A stretch of DNA of 64,000 bases from Toxorhynchites rutilus septentrionalis (taxonomy: Eukaryota > Arthropoda > Insecta > Diptera > Culicidae). The DNA is taken from positions 96,565,015 through 96,629,014 of the forward strand of contig NC_073746.1 of assembly GCF_029784135.1 (NCBI RefSeq), given 5' to 3'. Under the pieces are notes generated by a model that worked only from the letters and a program-made list of their open reading frames with translations, did not search any database and was not told the origin of the DNA. The position numbers and the translations under genes were made by a program. Positions 33,114 through 44,981 of the stretch are shown here, in pieces. The first letter of the stretch is position 1. Each line of letters begins with the position of its first letter.

Positions 33114-34858
33114 GTAATACTGCAATAGTTCACAAATTTCAAAGTTCGAGTTTGTCTTGTTGCTTTTCATGTCTTTCAGTGCGACCATAATAATAATTAG
33201 GATTACTGCATTTGGATTAATGCTAGAAAATATAAGTAGCATTAACTTCCTTGAATAATGGATGATATAATATATACAATCGAAGACTCTTTTTGTCGTT
33301 TATGAGTTTGGTTTTTTTAAATTACTACTAGGCATTTTTGCGGATTAATAGAAATATATGATATGTTGATCCTTGAAATAAGTTTGAAAGTTAAGAATTG
33401 GAAAAAAAAAAAATTCATGTGAATAGAGACGACTTCTGTGTACAGCACATGCCACTGGGGCCTTCTTCCAGAACGTCATAACTTTTCAACCATTGAGTCG
33501 ATTTCAAAAATCGACATATCAAATGAAATCTTAGTCTTCTATGAATCAACTTCAATCGGTCATTCAAACAAACTCAGAAATTAAATACTATAGAAAAACC
33601 TTAATTATAAAGCTTAGAAAATTTGCCACTTAATTTTCCACAATTCGCTCTTTCACACGAAATTTATATCTTGTCGCAATTTTAAACCTCTCAGATTGAA
33701 TTGTCAAAATGATAGGTCAAAGAAAGAAAAGCAGGAAACAAATAATGGGAAGTAAATAATAAAACAAAGGTAATCATGGATTTTTAATAACCATCTCAAA
33801 AAAATATTGAAAAAAAAAATTCCGTTTTCAATTTCTCTTTCAAATTTTGATAAAATTGCACTGAATAGTTAAAGAAGAGCAATATTGATATTTGAATAAA
33901 CTTATGTAATTATAAACGTGTTTATATAAACCTTCCCATCTTATCATTCTTCATTAAAGACCTTGCGTCAAGACAGCTAGAAATCCATACACTCTCAAAT
34001 CAAGTGTGCCTGAAAAAATTATATTCTTCACGTAAACAAGCGATGAAAATGTGGACACTTTTTAGTCATTGAATTGTATGGAGTTCCACTGCTGTGCTTC
34101 TACAGTTTGTTTATATTCTAGCTGATGCGCGGCAAAATCATGTCAAACAATCCACAATTGTTCATTGCTTCGCCAAAACTGGCTTTGTGAAATCAGGCAA
34201 TTTGATATGCATCAATGAAAACACCATTGATAACGACCTATTAAAGGGAAAAGTATTTCGATCGAATTTTGAAGTACTCGCTGAACAAGGTTTTGGTTCT
34301 TGTTTGGTTATAAATGGTTATTATTTTCAAATATCATATAAGGTATAATCGAAATTTGCAATTTTCAGACTACGTGACTTTTGACGACAACTTATGCGAA
34401 GGAGCAATTTTGTCTGACGATGACATCATAAAAACAGTGTAAGAGCAATCATCTATTGATAACGATGCTGATGAAGTTCATTCAGTGCCTGACGAAGTAG
34501 TTGACAGTGAAACTATAAGCACACCCTCTCAAAACCAGTTAGAAGATGCTTTCCAAACGATTTATGCTGGTTTATTAACTAACAAAGAATTACCAAAGGA
34601 CAGCTTTCCAAAATTTTTGATTGAAAGAAAACTTTGTTAGGGGACAAATGAGCTGAATTTTGTGTCTATTGTTTAATGTTTTGTTTCAATTTTTCCTGTC
34701 AATTTCCTTCGTTAATAATATAATTGATTTGTTTCGCATGAACTTGAGCGTTTCTCTGTTTATTACGCCATCCGAATTCTCTATAGCGACAAATTTTTAT
34801 AGCGACAATTCTCTATAACGACGGTCTCTTGCGATGTCGCTATAGAGAGCTTTAACTG

Positions 34859-36894
34859 TACTTAAATACTTAAAAATGTATTGTTATATATTTTTTTTGC
34901 TATTATAGATTTTTTGATGTGCCAAAATTTAAAAAAAATGGAAATTTTAAAATTTTGAAAAAATTGGTCAAATATTGACCATAAATAAAACGAATTTCAG
35001 CGATATCAGTCATTCAAATTTTGAAACCAACGGAAAAGGCTAAATGTTGATACGAAAGTAACCAACAGTGATGCCAATGTCACGAACAAAGATTTCTATA
35101 TCGGTATTTTTACGACATTGAATCCTCAAAACAGTTGTATATATGATCCGGAATTCATATCTACGTCTTATAATATATTTCCATTAAATAAATTAATAGT
35201 AATTTTCCAATTTTACTTTATGGCAATTCAAATTTATCTTCCACAGAGCAAACACAACAGATGTCAGACTTTCATCACGAATACTCATCATAAAAGCACA
35301 CACAAAAAAAATCTCAGCTTCACCAAATAAGAATCAGAAAACTCAACCAGAATTGAATGAGACGAACACGGTATTACGCGAGTCAGGAGAAAAACACATC
35401 CTTTATTGAAAGTAATGAAAATAAGCCTCTTTACGTTCGCTTCTTTTTTTTTTTTTGGCGGGAAGCGAGGTGGGAGAACTTCGCCATGCCAAAAGCACGC
35501 ATCGTATGCTCTCTTGATGGCATCAATGGTGTGGTTGTAACGCTTACCTCCCCACGATTTGGCTCGCGCAATACCATATTTACCGTCATGATCCTGACTT
35601 TATTCTTTCTGTAAACAAAAAAAAATATAGCAGCAGCCGACACGAAACAATGACGGAAAGGCGGAAAAGTGTACAAACCAGCTTCCAGAGAAGTGGGAGC
35701 AAAATATGGCTTTTATTGGTATTCAGCGTGAAAGCGACAACCACGTGTGGGAAGATGGGCGGAGGACGGGCAAGGATTCTCCACCCGTCTGCCCACCGAC
35801 TTGCACGGATCCCTCAAGACGATAAATATTAAAATGAACGCCTCATTGGTGTGTAACAGCCAGAATCCAGCATCCAGTTTTCAACCGAGATTCTCTTTCG
35901 CAGCAGAAAAGGCGCATCGCATCGCTATTCTGTGCTGTTTAGAAATTCGAATTTAATGCGCATCGAAACAAAAGGAAAATCCGGGAAAAGTCTACCCTCT
36001 GTTTGGTACAAAAAGTGTGCAGGCGTTTTCAGACGCTGTGGATGAAGCTATTCCTCCCGTCGCCTCCACACAACACAGCAAACGAGAATCATTACAATTC
36101 GGCTTAAAATTTATGACAAAATTACACATTCCGATGGCCAAACCAAACGCACCAAAGCCGTAGTTACAACATAGCGATGCGGGGAGAACCCGTAAGGGAT
36201 GCTGAATAGAAATGGCTCTCCAATGAACGTGAGCGGATCAGGCAGGTACTTGTGGTATATTGAGTACGAAGTGCCGAAGGACACGAGGCTGAGCGGTACT
36301 GGCAGTGCTGGCATGTGATACACAAAAGCGCCCCTATTGTGAGAAAGCCACTCGTGTCGGCGAGCACTTGACAAAGCTTTGTGGGTGATTTGGTGGTTCG
36401 AATCGGGGAACAATGGTCGATGACCATTGAATAGCTGTGATTTGTGGACTATTCAGACTATTCAGGTCACGGATCCTCGGACAGTTCAGCGAACGGTGGG
36501 TCCAAAATATAATATTAGGCGTAATTTGATCTTTTCCATCGAAATCGCCGCGTCTTCTCATTTTGAAGTAAAATTGAACGCAAATAAGTGAATAAGTTGT
36601 GAAGTCCAAATAAATTCATCCCCTCATCGTTCCTTTTTATTGATCAGCTCAATCAATGATGGTCATTCCCTCTTCATTTTTTCACTCTGATGATTCAGCT
36701 GTCAAAATAATGCTGAATGTGTTTCGTTCCGCTTCATTTAAAACATTTCTCCGTATGATTAATTTCAATGCGGAAAAGTGAAAAACATCCAGCATCATCA
36801 AAAATAAAATGGGTAGTGATAATTAATCGACGGAATCGAAACCCTGTGACGTGGAAGCCAGAATTCCAAACAAATTGATGAAACAACGAACTTT
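34859..36894. other. Low-repeat region without a recognised gene
   Basis: This 2 kb stretch is less repetitive and locally more GC-rich than its surroundings. It contains one exon-like segment at 35548-35608 and a protein-like but unidentified minus-strand frame at 36111-36413. No transposon was recognised. Confidence 0.45.
35548..35608 (-). CDS. Possible 61-bp internal exon, unidentified
   Basis: On the minus strand a long T tract ends in gtttacag (AG at 35610-35609), giving a strong acceptor. After 61 bp comes GGGGAG|GTAAGC, a strong donor. Only one of the three frames is open: KNKVRIMTVNMVLREPNRGE. It lies on the same strand as unc-5 and upstream of it, but its exit phase (0) does not fit the phase-1 entry of the transmembrane exon, so it would need an intervening exon. 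No homology is recognised. It could be a UTR exon or chance. Confidence 0.25.
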
Positions 36895-38898
36895 TTGACG
36901 TAGAACTACGTCTTTCATTAAGGGTGTCAAATCAGAAAACAGGTCACGTTTTTATGAAATAAAGTTAACGTTAATAACTATTTTCGCAGCGAACGGATTT
37001 TGGCGATTTACATACTAAACGAATCGGAAATTCCGTAAGATTTGTTTAATATGCCATACAATAGAATCCCCTGGTTAGTAAATGGTAAAAATTCATGAAA
37101 ACTTTAAGTGTTTCTATTTTCCCATACATTTGTTCTGTCCATTTGAGTGCTTTCCCGAACAGAGATATCAATAACGAGCAACTTATCGACGACCAACGGA
37201 GGGGAAATCGTAGGATTTAAAGTCTCCGTGAACAAAGGAAAAGAAGAAGAATGAAGGGGAATACTTGCCTAGAGTATAAACAGTGGATCTCGCTGATGCA
37301 AACTTTCATTCGGCATCGGACTGTTGAGTAATCCAGTTCACTTTGCTTTCGCTGCGCTTCGATCTAAGATTAGACCCCACCAGTGGTAATCCAACTTGGA
37401 AATCGTCGTTTGATTTTTCTGTTCGTTTTTCGCGTTATTCGTATCGTATGTTCTTCTTTCCGCATCATAAATTGGACGCTTCGCGTAGTGTGCGATGAGC
37501 AAGAAGAAGAGGAAGGCAGACTCGAGCCTTGCAAAAAACGAACGCATTGCCAGGGGCAACAACATTTCGAGGTAAGCGTCATCTAATGATGCACGCGATG
37601 TTGGTGCAGTGAAAAGCGCTCGCACTGAACCAAGCCTTCGCACATGTGACACCGCACCGAAGAACAGCGAAGTAGGCGATTTCGGCGCGTCGGTCGAAAA
37701 TGTAAACGCCCAGGCAGCAACCAAAATCAAGCTCCCCCCGCTGGTGGTGAAGGCGGTCGCTCTTGACAAACTCATCAGCGAATTCGCATCGATGGGTGTT
37801 ACAGCAGAGTACAAGCTGTGTGGCATAATTCAGTCTTTTTCCAAGCAGTTAACATTGTTTATTTTCCGTCTTCATAAGGGCTTCGTTGGTGCCTTTGAGA
37901 ATGCATCAATGCATTAAACTGACGTTATGGCGAAGCAGACTTTAAGGTTGTGCACCAAAAAAATATTTGGGAATACCAAGCATCTTGAATGTCTTACTGG
38001 AATGTTATAAGTTATTTGGGTTCGCGTGCCAGTCGCAAAACTGCCTTCAACTAGGATTGCATTTGCGCTAATATTGATCATAATGAAGAATTGCTACTAT
38101 TTTCGAGGTTGTTATTGACAAAAAGAGTTTATTTATTTTGTTTACTCAACAAGAAAGTAAATGTTCTGGAATTTTGTATGTCATTAGGTTTTGCTTGCCA
38201 GTAGCAAAACTTCCTCCACTAAGGGTGACAGCTGCGCTTCTCTCGAGCATGAGAAAGTAATGCAACTCTTTCGAGGCCAGTAATATTAACAGAAGCGTTT
38301 CTTTTGAGAATAGCACAAAATGATGAGAAATGTTTATATTGCTAGTAGTTTCAAGCCACCAATGTATGGCTCTGTATGCATGCTATGGTGAACGCTTGTT
38401 TGGCGCTTGGTTTACGCTTAGACGATATCTAGAGGTGCGATTCCTTTGAGGCAATACTAAATAACATGTAGCATGATATTTGATGCTTGCAAGTGTTGTC
38501 ATTGTTGTTGTTTACATGCGGTGCCAAAGATATATTGATGTAGTTTTGAGATATGGAATAATGGTGCTGGTGCAACATGTATATAATCGACTGTAGCCGA
38601 GTCTATGTCAATTTCGAAAAAGGCCACCGGAATAGCCTTCGAGGTAAATTTTCATTGCATTGACATGAAATAAATTGCGACATACGATTGTTTTGCGAGG
38701 GCAAGAATGAATCATCAATCAATTATCGTCAACTGATTCTACAATGAAAAAATCATTTCAGAGATTATTCTACTAAGCAGTTGTTTCTAAAATTTCACTG
38801 CATTATAGAATAATATCCGAAGGTATAAACAAGCGACTTATATAAAATAACAGCGTAGTTCTACGTCAATAATGCGGTCTTATCTTGGACACAACCTC
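36895..38898 (+). mobile_element. GACGTAG-family element, copy 6 (GACGTAGAAC subtype)
   Basis: The 5' end at 36895 is TTGACGTAGAACTACGTC, followed by TTTCATTAAGGGTGTCAAAT. The 3' end carries GTAGTTCTACGTCAATA (about 38855-38871) and a weak hairpin GGTCTTATC...ACAACC. The body includes two diverged copies of a unit with 'ccagtagcaaaacttcctcc' (about 38020 and 38200). A LINE ORF1-like fragment lies inside (37495-37835). Confidence 0.6.
37495..37835 (+). pseudogene. LINE ORF1 (gag-like) N-terminal fragment
   Basis: ATG 37495 opens a Lys-rich start (MSKKKRKADSSLAKNERIAR). One TAA interrupts after NNISR, and the same frame continues through PSLRTCDTAPKNSEVGDFGA to PLVVKAVALDKLISEFASMG and VTAEYKLCGI before homology-like sequence ends at about 37835. 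The LVVKA...LISEF...GV.AEYKLCGI block resembles the start of the PRE_C2HC region of Jockey-clade ORF1 proteins, which bind the element RNA; this is family-level recognition. The zinc knuckles and all of ORF2 are absent. Codon use is GC3-rich compared with the surroundings. Confidence 0.5.
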
Positions 38899-39154
38899 CT
38901 ATAATTTTTCTTTTTCAGGAGCGTCTTGTTCAAGAGACATTCTAATTAAGGAAAAATGATTTTTTTTACAAAGATTACTAAATTCAACTGATAAGTTTCC
39001 CCGAAATATTTTTTCTGTTCATCAAAATGAAGAACGCTAAAGGAGATATTTAAAAAATTGGATATCAAAATAAAAAAAAAAGTGACATCAATATTTTCAG
39101 AACGAAATCGATCATACCTCTCCAGCGTCCTGCGTATACCCAGGGGCTGTCCAC

Positions 39155-40216
39155 TAGGGTGGCAGCGAAAATGGTCATGTCAAATTTCAAAAACCGACCA
39201 TTTACATTTTGTTTATTGGCCCAAAAAAATAACCTGTGCAAAATTTCAGCTCGATCGGACATGATTTAGGGGTGCCTCAAAGCGCTAAAAGTTTTGATTT
39301 TTTTTATCTTACTAGGGGGGAGTAAAGGAAATTTGGAAAATCGAAAATTTATTTTCGATGTCAAATGACTTAAAAATGCATGAAACGTCGAGATCTGGTG
39401 TTATCTCGAAAAAAAAATTTGGCCGAAAATCGACGTTTTGGAACTTAGCCTGAGAGGCAATGAAGGAATGGAAAAAAAAATTATTGAATTTAAAGAACCG
39501 ACCATGTACATTTTGTTTATTGGCCCAAATTTCAGTTCAGTCGGACATGATTTAGGGGTGCCTCAAAGCTCCCAATGTTTTGATTTTTTGATCCTCGAAA
39601 ATCTTCCAAGGGGGGAGTAAAGGCAATTTGGAAAATCGATTTTTTTTTTCGATGCCAAATGACTTAAAAATGCATAAAACTTGGAGATCTGGTGTGACCT
39701 GAAAAAAAAATTTTGGCCGAAAATCTAATTGTTGGGACTTAGCCTGAGTGGCCAAAAAATCAAAACTTTGAGTGCTTTGAAGAACCCCTAAATCATGTCC
39801 GATTGAGCTGTAATTTTGCACAGGTCATTTGGTTAAGCCAATAAACAAAATGTACATGGTCGGTTCTTTAAATTCGATAATTATTTGTTTTCCATACCTT
39901 CATTGCCTCTGAGACTAAGTCCCGGAAGGTCGATTTTCGGCCTAAATTTTTTTTTCGAGATGAGACCAGATCTCGACGTTTTTTTGCATTTTTAAGTCAT
40001 TTGGCATCGAAAAAAAAATTGATTTTCCAAATTTCCTTCCCCCCTTGGAAGATTTTCGAAGATCAAAACTTTGAGCGTCTTGAGGCACCCCTAAATCATG
40101 TCCAATCGAGCTGAAACTTTGCACAGGTCATTTTTTTGAGCCAATAAAAAAATTGTACATGGTCGGTTTGTGAAATTTGATCATGAAATTTTTTCCATAC
40201 ATCCATTGCCACCCTA
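39155..40216. mobile_element. hAT-like foldback element with perfect 8-bp duplication
   Basis: It is flanked by CTGTCCAC at 39147-39154 and 40217-40224. The ends are TAGGGTGGCAGCGAAAATGG (left) and, reversed on the right, TAGGGTGGCAATGGATG. Inside, a unit of about 350 bp ('gacatgatttaggggtgcct', 'aaatgacttaaaaatgcat') occurs twice direct (from about 39180 and 39500) and then inverted (about 39720-40150). It is non-coding. The 8-bp duplication and TAGGG ends suggest hAT. Confidence 0.85.
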
Positions 40217-40224
40217 CTGTCCAC

Positions 40225-40780
40225 ATACCACGTGGACAACTTTTGGGGGGTTTGTGGGGTTACAAAAATCTCCCCGCTTGTCCACGGTAAAGGGAGAGGG
40301 AGTATAGCTACTGTCCACGAGGACTCTTTTAATCAATATTATTCAAAAAGTACATCTACATACGAAAATAAGTTAATAATGTTCTGTATTTTGAAAAAAA
40401 ATCAGTTTTTCTACCCACCATGTTGACTTCGTATCTGTAAATAAAAGGATTTAGTAGTCTGAGGAATTTACCCGGTCGAACATTCATATTTTTCTCATAT
40501 TGTAAAAGTCCTTCAATAGAATCTGTATTCTATAAAAAAAAAAACTCACAAAAAAATCAAAATATATTTGATCTATTTCCATTGGAAGTAGATAAAGAAG
40601 CATTTTTAGAATTCATTTCTTTTTATTCGGGATTGAATTCGCCAAAAACTCATAATGCCATAAATTGATTGCTATGACATGTTCGAAATGGAAGTGATAG
40701 TGAAGATTGTTATGTTTGATTAAACCAAAAAAATCACCTTATTTTGTTCACCAAAGCTTGCTCTCAATGAAAAAGGGGTG
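40225..40780. other. Gene-free; remnant of a 'ggggctgtccac' repeat
   Basis: 'cataccacgtggacaact' and later 'ctactgtccacgagga' (about 40309) flank GC-rich sequence; together with 39141-39154 it looks like the interrupted host repeat of the hAT-like element. The remainder is AT-rich without features. Confidence 0.35.
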
Positions 40781-40964
40781 GGCCGGGTACCGCGTAAAAA
40801 AAGACCATAGCAATATTACATCTCTCACTCCGCTCACATTTCGTCTTCATGCTCTGTCAGAGTAAATGACGGTAATCAGTGCTTGCGACGGAGCTTAGCG
40901 CTTATGACAGAAATTAGTGCCGCACTCTATCACGATGCTTACGTAGATTTTAGGTGACCTGTTT

Positions 40965-41095
40965 TTTTACGCAGATTTTCGAATTAACGCGGGTTTTTTA
41001 CGCGGATTTTCCAATTATCGCGGTTTTTTTACGAGGTACGTATCCCCCGCGTAAAAAAAACCTGGGTGTATAAAAAAAACCTGGGTGTATACACA
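40965..41095. repeat. Minisatellite motif, inverted relative to 21232
   Basis: The motif 'cgcggattttccaatta' plus 'tttttttacg' is repeated about three times and then 'aaaaaaacctgggtgtat' twice. It is the reverse complement of the unit at 21232-21412. Confidence 0.65.
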
Positions 41096-41204
41096 ACAAT
41101 GAGCAGATGGAGCTCCTGGTTGTGGATCGTCATTTAAGAATTCGCGGCGCTCCTTGAACCGCTTTCCCTATTGAGCAGTTCCAAATAAAATCGTCCTAAA
41201 AATG

Positions 41205-42490
41205 CAGGTTTTAAAAACATGTATTTTTGATTCGAATGAAAGTTAGTATATTTCGTTTGGGTTGGAGGAAATATGAGTTTTCCACTTTTTCCTCTTTTCT
41301 ACAAAAATGCCTTTTTTTAAAATCATAACTTTTGAACTACTTCACCGATTTCATAGATAATTGTATTTTGTTTTCATAATCATTGATCGTAATGTATTTC
41401 GATTTTTATGGTTTTCATGGTCTCGGGACTAAGGGTATTATATTTGTTTATATTTTTTTTTTCTTGAAAGCTGAGGTTTTTTTATATAATATATCAAAAA
41501 ATCAAAGAGTTTTTTTTTCGTTTTGAAGTTATGATTTTTTAAAGTTAATCGATGGTCCAAAGAATCATTTTTTCCCTTTTCCCAGAATTGAAAAATTCAT
41601 AACTTTTGAACTACTAGACTAGAAATACTAGAGATATTACAATTTCAAAAAAAAAGTGTTTTGTGTTCATAATTATTGATTGTATTTGTTATTCATGGTA
41701 TACATGGTTTCAGGATCAAGGGCGATATAATTTGTTTTTTTTTTTTGAAAGCTGAGGTTTTTTTTACATAACATGGATATGTGTTTTTTCGTTTTTGAGT
41801 TATTATTTTTCAAAGTTTAGATGTTCTGGTTGCAATAGTTCAATGAACAGAAAATAGGAACATGGGAAGTATATTTTTCTGCAAGTCTAAAATTTTTTGA
41901 AAAAAAGAATAGCTTATTGTTTTCAATTTGATATGTCGACCATCTGAATCGGTGTAGTAGCGCTCAAAACTTATAAATATTTGAATAAAGGAATTTATGG
42001 AAAAAAATGGGGAATATTGATTTTTTGGAACAATGGCTTACTTTGAAAAATCTTAACTTTGAAACGAAAAAAACACCTCTCTGAATGTTGGATATGTTAT
42101 GTAAAAAATGCTTTCAAGAAAAATGAAGCGCCCTTGGTACCGAGATAATGAAAACTATGAAAAACAAATACAATCAATAATTATGAAATGAAGATCCAAT
42201 TTTTCTGCAAAAATAATATTGTTTTAAAAATATTGGTTCATTGCCTTCAATTTGATATGTTGATCATCGAAATCGGTGAAGTAGTTCAAAAGTTATGAAT
42301 TTTTGAAAAAAGCCATTTTTGGAAAAAGGGGAAAAAGTTGATTTTTGAACCACCATAAAATACAAATGGCCTACCTAATAAAAAAAATTAAAAAATACGG
42401 GTAATGTTTTGCGATAAAGAATTGAATTAAAATTTTCAACGAAAATCCGAGAACCACTATATCGGTTTCACATGGAATGGCTGTATACAG
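41205..42490. mobile_element. R1 foldback copy, two units direct then two inverted
   Basis: R1 units run direct at about 41290-41570 and 41571-41840 ('gaaagctgaggttttttt' in each), and inverted at about 41870-42110 and 42111-42340. They are followed by the R1 terminal word 'tatatcggtttcacatggaa'. The outer left piece ('gattcgaatgaaagttagta', 'gtttgggttgga') recurs inverted at 45365-45440, so a larger palindrome may enclose the next element. Confidence 0.6.
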
Positions 42491-42834
42491 AGTTACTTTA
42501 AAGATACCTGACTTCAGGTACAATCTAGGCATAACGTAAACAAGTTGATTATTTTTGTACCCATAACGTCCGGTTGAATCAACGAGATATATTTGTATTG
42601 TTGGGATTACAATTCTACTTTGATAACTGTTCGTGTTTTGATTGTGCAACAAGAGTAATATGTTAAAAGTTTGAATTAAGATGAAATTTTTTTTTAATAT
42701 CGCTACGTTTTGTATAAACCTACATGTCTTCAAATGTTTTCCAACGTAACTCCTAAACATATATTTTTACCATAATGATGTATTTGGAAAAGTTGTTGGA
42801 AAGTAAATTCAAAAAATCTCATGAACATGACAAT

Positions 42835-44981
42835 GACGAATTTCATGCCAACTCGACTGGCCGTTGGCAACACCATCTCAGATAGCAGTGAAACATTGTG
42901 GGTGTAAAGACATGGGTCATTTAAGCAACTTTGCATACTTGAAATATTCGAAAAATAATTAGACTACTTTTTGGAAAAAGCCAATTTTTTTTTCTTCAAT
43001 TTTTACAAAAATTTATAACTTAGAAACGATGATACCTATCAAATTCATGTCAGAGGATAAATGAAGGAAATTGTTTAAATTTTAACAAAAAATACCTAAA
43101 ATTTTTTGGAAAAAAAAATTCGCTGGCAATAAAGTTATTTTAAAAATTAAAATTGATTTTTCTCAAAAACGTATTTTTTTAAAATTCCCAAAAATATATA
43201 TATGAATAGCCCTTACAATTTCTAACAAGTCGTCCATACATCGGAAGATAGGGACTTTTACAGGGAAAAAGTTTTTCTAGCAACAACTTTTTCATGTTTT
43301 CTTTGAAAAGAAAACAACTTATCCTAATTTTGTTTAAAGTCAAGATAACGATATAATGTATTCGACAAAGTTTTAGATCTTGTTAAAATATGAACTTTTG
43401 TCGATGACATTAACTTTCTATCTGTTATAGTTTTAGGAATATGAGTCATTTTTGTATGAAGACTGCTGAAAAAAAAAATGTTTGCTCGTAACATTTTTAT
43501 GTGTAAATTTTCACGTTTGACATATTCTTGACATGTTTTTAAATAGAGAAAAGTTAGCAGAGCATGTAAATTGCGATAATTTATACATAAAAATGTTACG
43601 AATTGAACATTAATAGTATTTTTCTAAAGCAAAAAATGAAAAAGTTGTTGTTCGAAAAACTTATTCCATGTAAATGTGCCCATCTTCCGATGTATGGGTG
43701 ACTTGTTGTAAATTTAAAGGGCTATTTATATCTACCTTTTTCAGATTTTTAAAACGCACATGTCTTCGAGAAAAATTAATTTTAATTTTCAAAATATTTT
43801 ATTTTCAATGAATTTTTTTCCCAAAAAATTGTTTGATATTTTTTAATGAAAACCTAAGTAAGTTCCTACATTTCATTCTCTCGCCAACATTTTGTAGGTC
43901 TTATATTTTTTAAATTAAGATTTTCGCAAAAGAGGGTTGAAAAAACGCAAAATTTAAAAAAAAATCTATCAGACCTACATAATTTAAGTTGGTTTTCATT
44001 AAAAATTATCAAAGAATTTCTTGGGAAAAAATTTCATTGAAAAAAAAAATATTTTGAAAATTAAAATTCATTTTTTTCGAAAACATATGCTTTTAAAATT
44101 CTGAAAAAAAATAAACATAAATAGCCCTCAAAACTTCCAATAAGTTTTCCATACATCGGACGATGGGTACATTTACATGGAAAAAGTTTTTCGAACAACA
44201 ACTTTTTCATGTTTTTCTTTGAAAAAATGCTATTAATGTTCAATTCGTTACATTTTTATGTATAAATTATCGCATTTTAAATGCTCTGCTAACTTTTCTC
44301 TATTTAGAAACACGTCAAGAATATGTCAAACGTGAGAATTTACACACAAGAATGTTACGAGCAAAACGTTATTTTTTTCAGGAGCCTATATACAAAAATG
44401 ACTTATATTCCAAAAACTATAAAAGATATTTCTATCTGTTGATGTTTTAACCAAAAGTTCATATTTTAACAAGACCTAAAACTTTGTCGAATACATTATA
44501 TCGCTATCTTGACTTGAAACAAAATTAGGATAAGTTGTATTTTTTTCAAAGAAAACATGAAAAAGTTGTTGTTCGAAAAACTTTTTTCCTGTTAAAAATG
44601 CCCATACATATTGTTATAAACTTTCATACATATATTTGGGAATTTAAAAAAAATACGTTTCTGAGAAAAATGAATTTTAATTTTTAAAATAACTTTTTTG
44701 TCAGCTAAATTTGTTTCCAAAAAATTTTTGATTTTTAAACAATTTCCTACATTTCATCCTTTGACAAGAATTTTGCAGGTATCATAGTTTTGAAATTATT
44801 AATTTTTGTAAAATAATAAGAAAAAAAATTTGGCTTTTTCCAAAAAGTAGTCTAATTGTTTTTCGAATATTTCAAGTATGCAAAGTTGCTTAAATGACCC
44901 ATGTCTTTACACCCACAACGTTTTACTACTATCTGACATGGCGCTGCCAACTCCTAAGACGAGTTGACATGAAATTCGTCC
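42835..44981. mobile_element. Long foldback element (about 1 kb arms)
   Basis: The arms are inverted over most of their length. Matching words include 'gacgaatttcatgccaac' / 'gttgacatgaaattcgtc' at the outer ends, 'gacatgggtcatttaagcaa' / 'ttgcttaaatgacccatgtc', and 'tactttttggaaaaagccaa' / 'ttggctttttccaaaaagta'. The centre is near 43900. Subunits with 'catacatcgg' and 'caacaactttttcatg' repeat within each arm. No ORF. The superfamily is undetermined. Confidence 0.75.

Larger units (their letters stand above)
31348..34095. mobile_element. hAT-like non-autonomous element, nested
   Basis: It is flanked by cttctac on both sides (31341-31347, 34097-34103; 8 bp with one mismatch), the hAT-size duplication. 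The left end is CAGAGAAGAGAAGTGGAAC; the reversed right end contains CAG-CAGTGGAAC. Removing it rejoins the host pogo transposase as NVNLL-QFVYILADA. There is no hAT transposase inside; it carries a TA run and an R1 foldback. Superfamily by inference from the duplication and CAG end. Confidence 0.7.
27505..34640 (+). pseudogene. pogo/Tigger transposase, in three pieces
   Basis: ATG 27505 begins MNSKTRKSLTLK; after KLD I the gene is cut at 27554 by another pogo and resumes at 30346 with IEKFEKGIKNKTLS, a psq-type helix-turn-helix (NVPHNTISSIIKNK). A CENP-B-type domain follows (NNPLSGVIIKEKANELAAKL, FKASDGWFQKFVKRNG). The DDE core has MDETGFECLP, MATNMDGSEKLELLVIG, LFIDNCPSHP and VLQPLDLGIF. 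The frame contains several stops (for example at about 30677, 30830 and 31176). The third piece resumes at 34104 after the hAT-like insertion (QFVYILADA) and runs through an acidic tail to TAG 34638-34640. Inactive. Confidence 0.85.
25412..34858 (+). mobile_element. pogo/Tigger transposon expanded by nested insertions
   Basis: The left end CAGTCAAAGCTCTCTATAGC and the reversed right end CAGTTAAAGCTCTCTATAGC are inverted, flanked by TA (25410-25411, 34859-34860). Subterminal 'ctataacgac' and 'tatagcgac' repeats occur at both ends, as in Tigger-type elements. Three insertions swell it: a DD37E element (25672-26871), another pogo (27555-30345) and a hAT-like element (31348-34095). Without them it would be about 2.7 kb, a usual Tigger size. 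Confidence 0.88.

Noticed and set aside
37338..37826. 162-codon minus-strand frame
   Set aside because: It is antisense to the LINE ORF1-like fragment, whose plus-strand frame has recognisable motifs.
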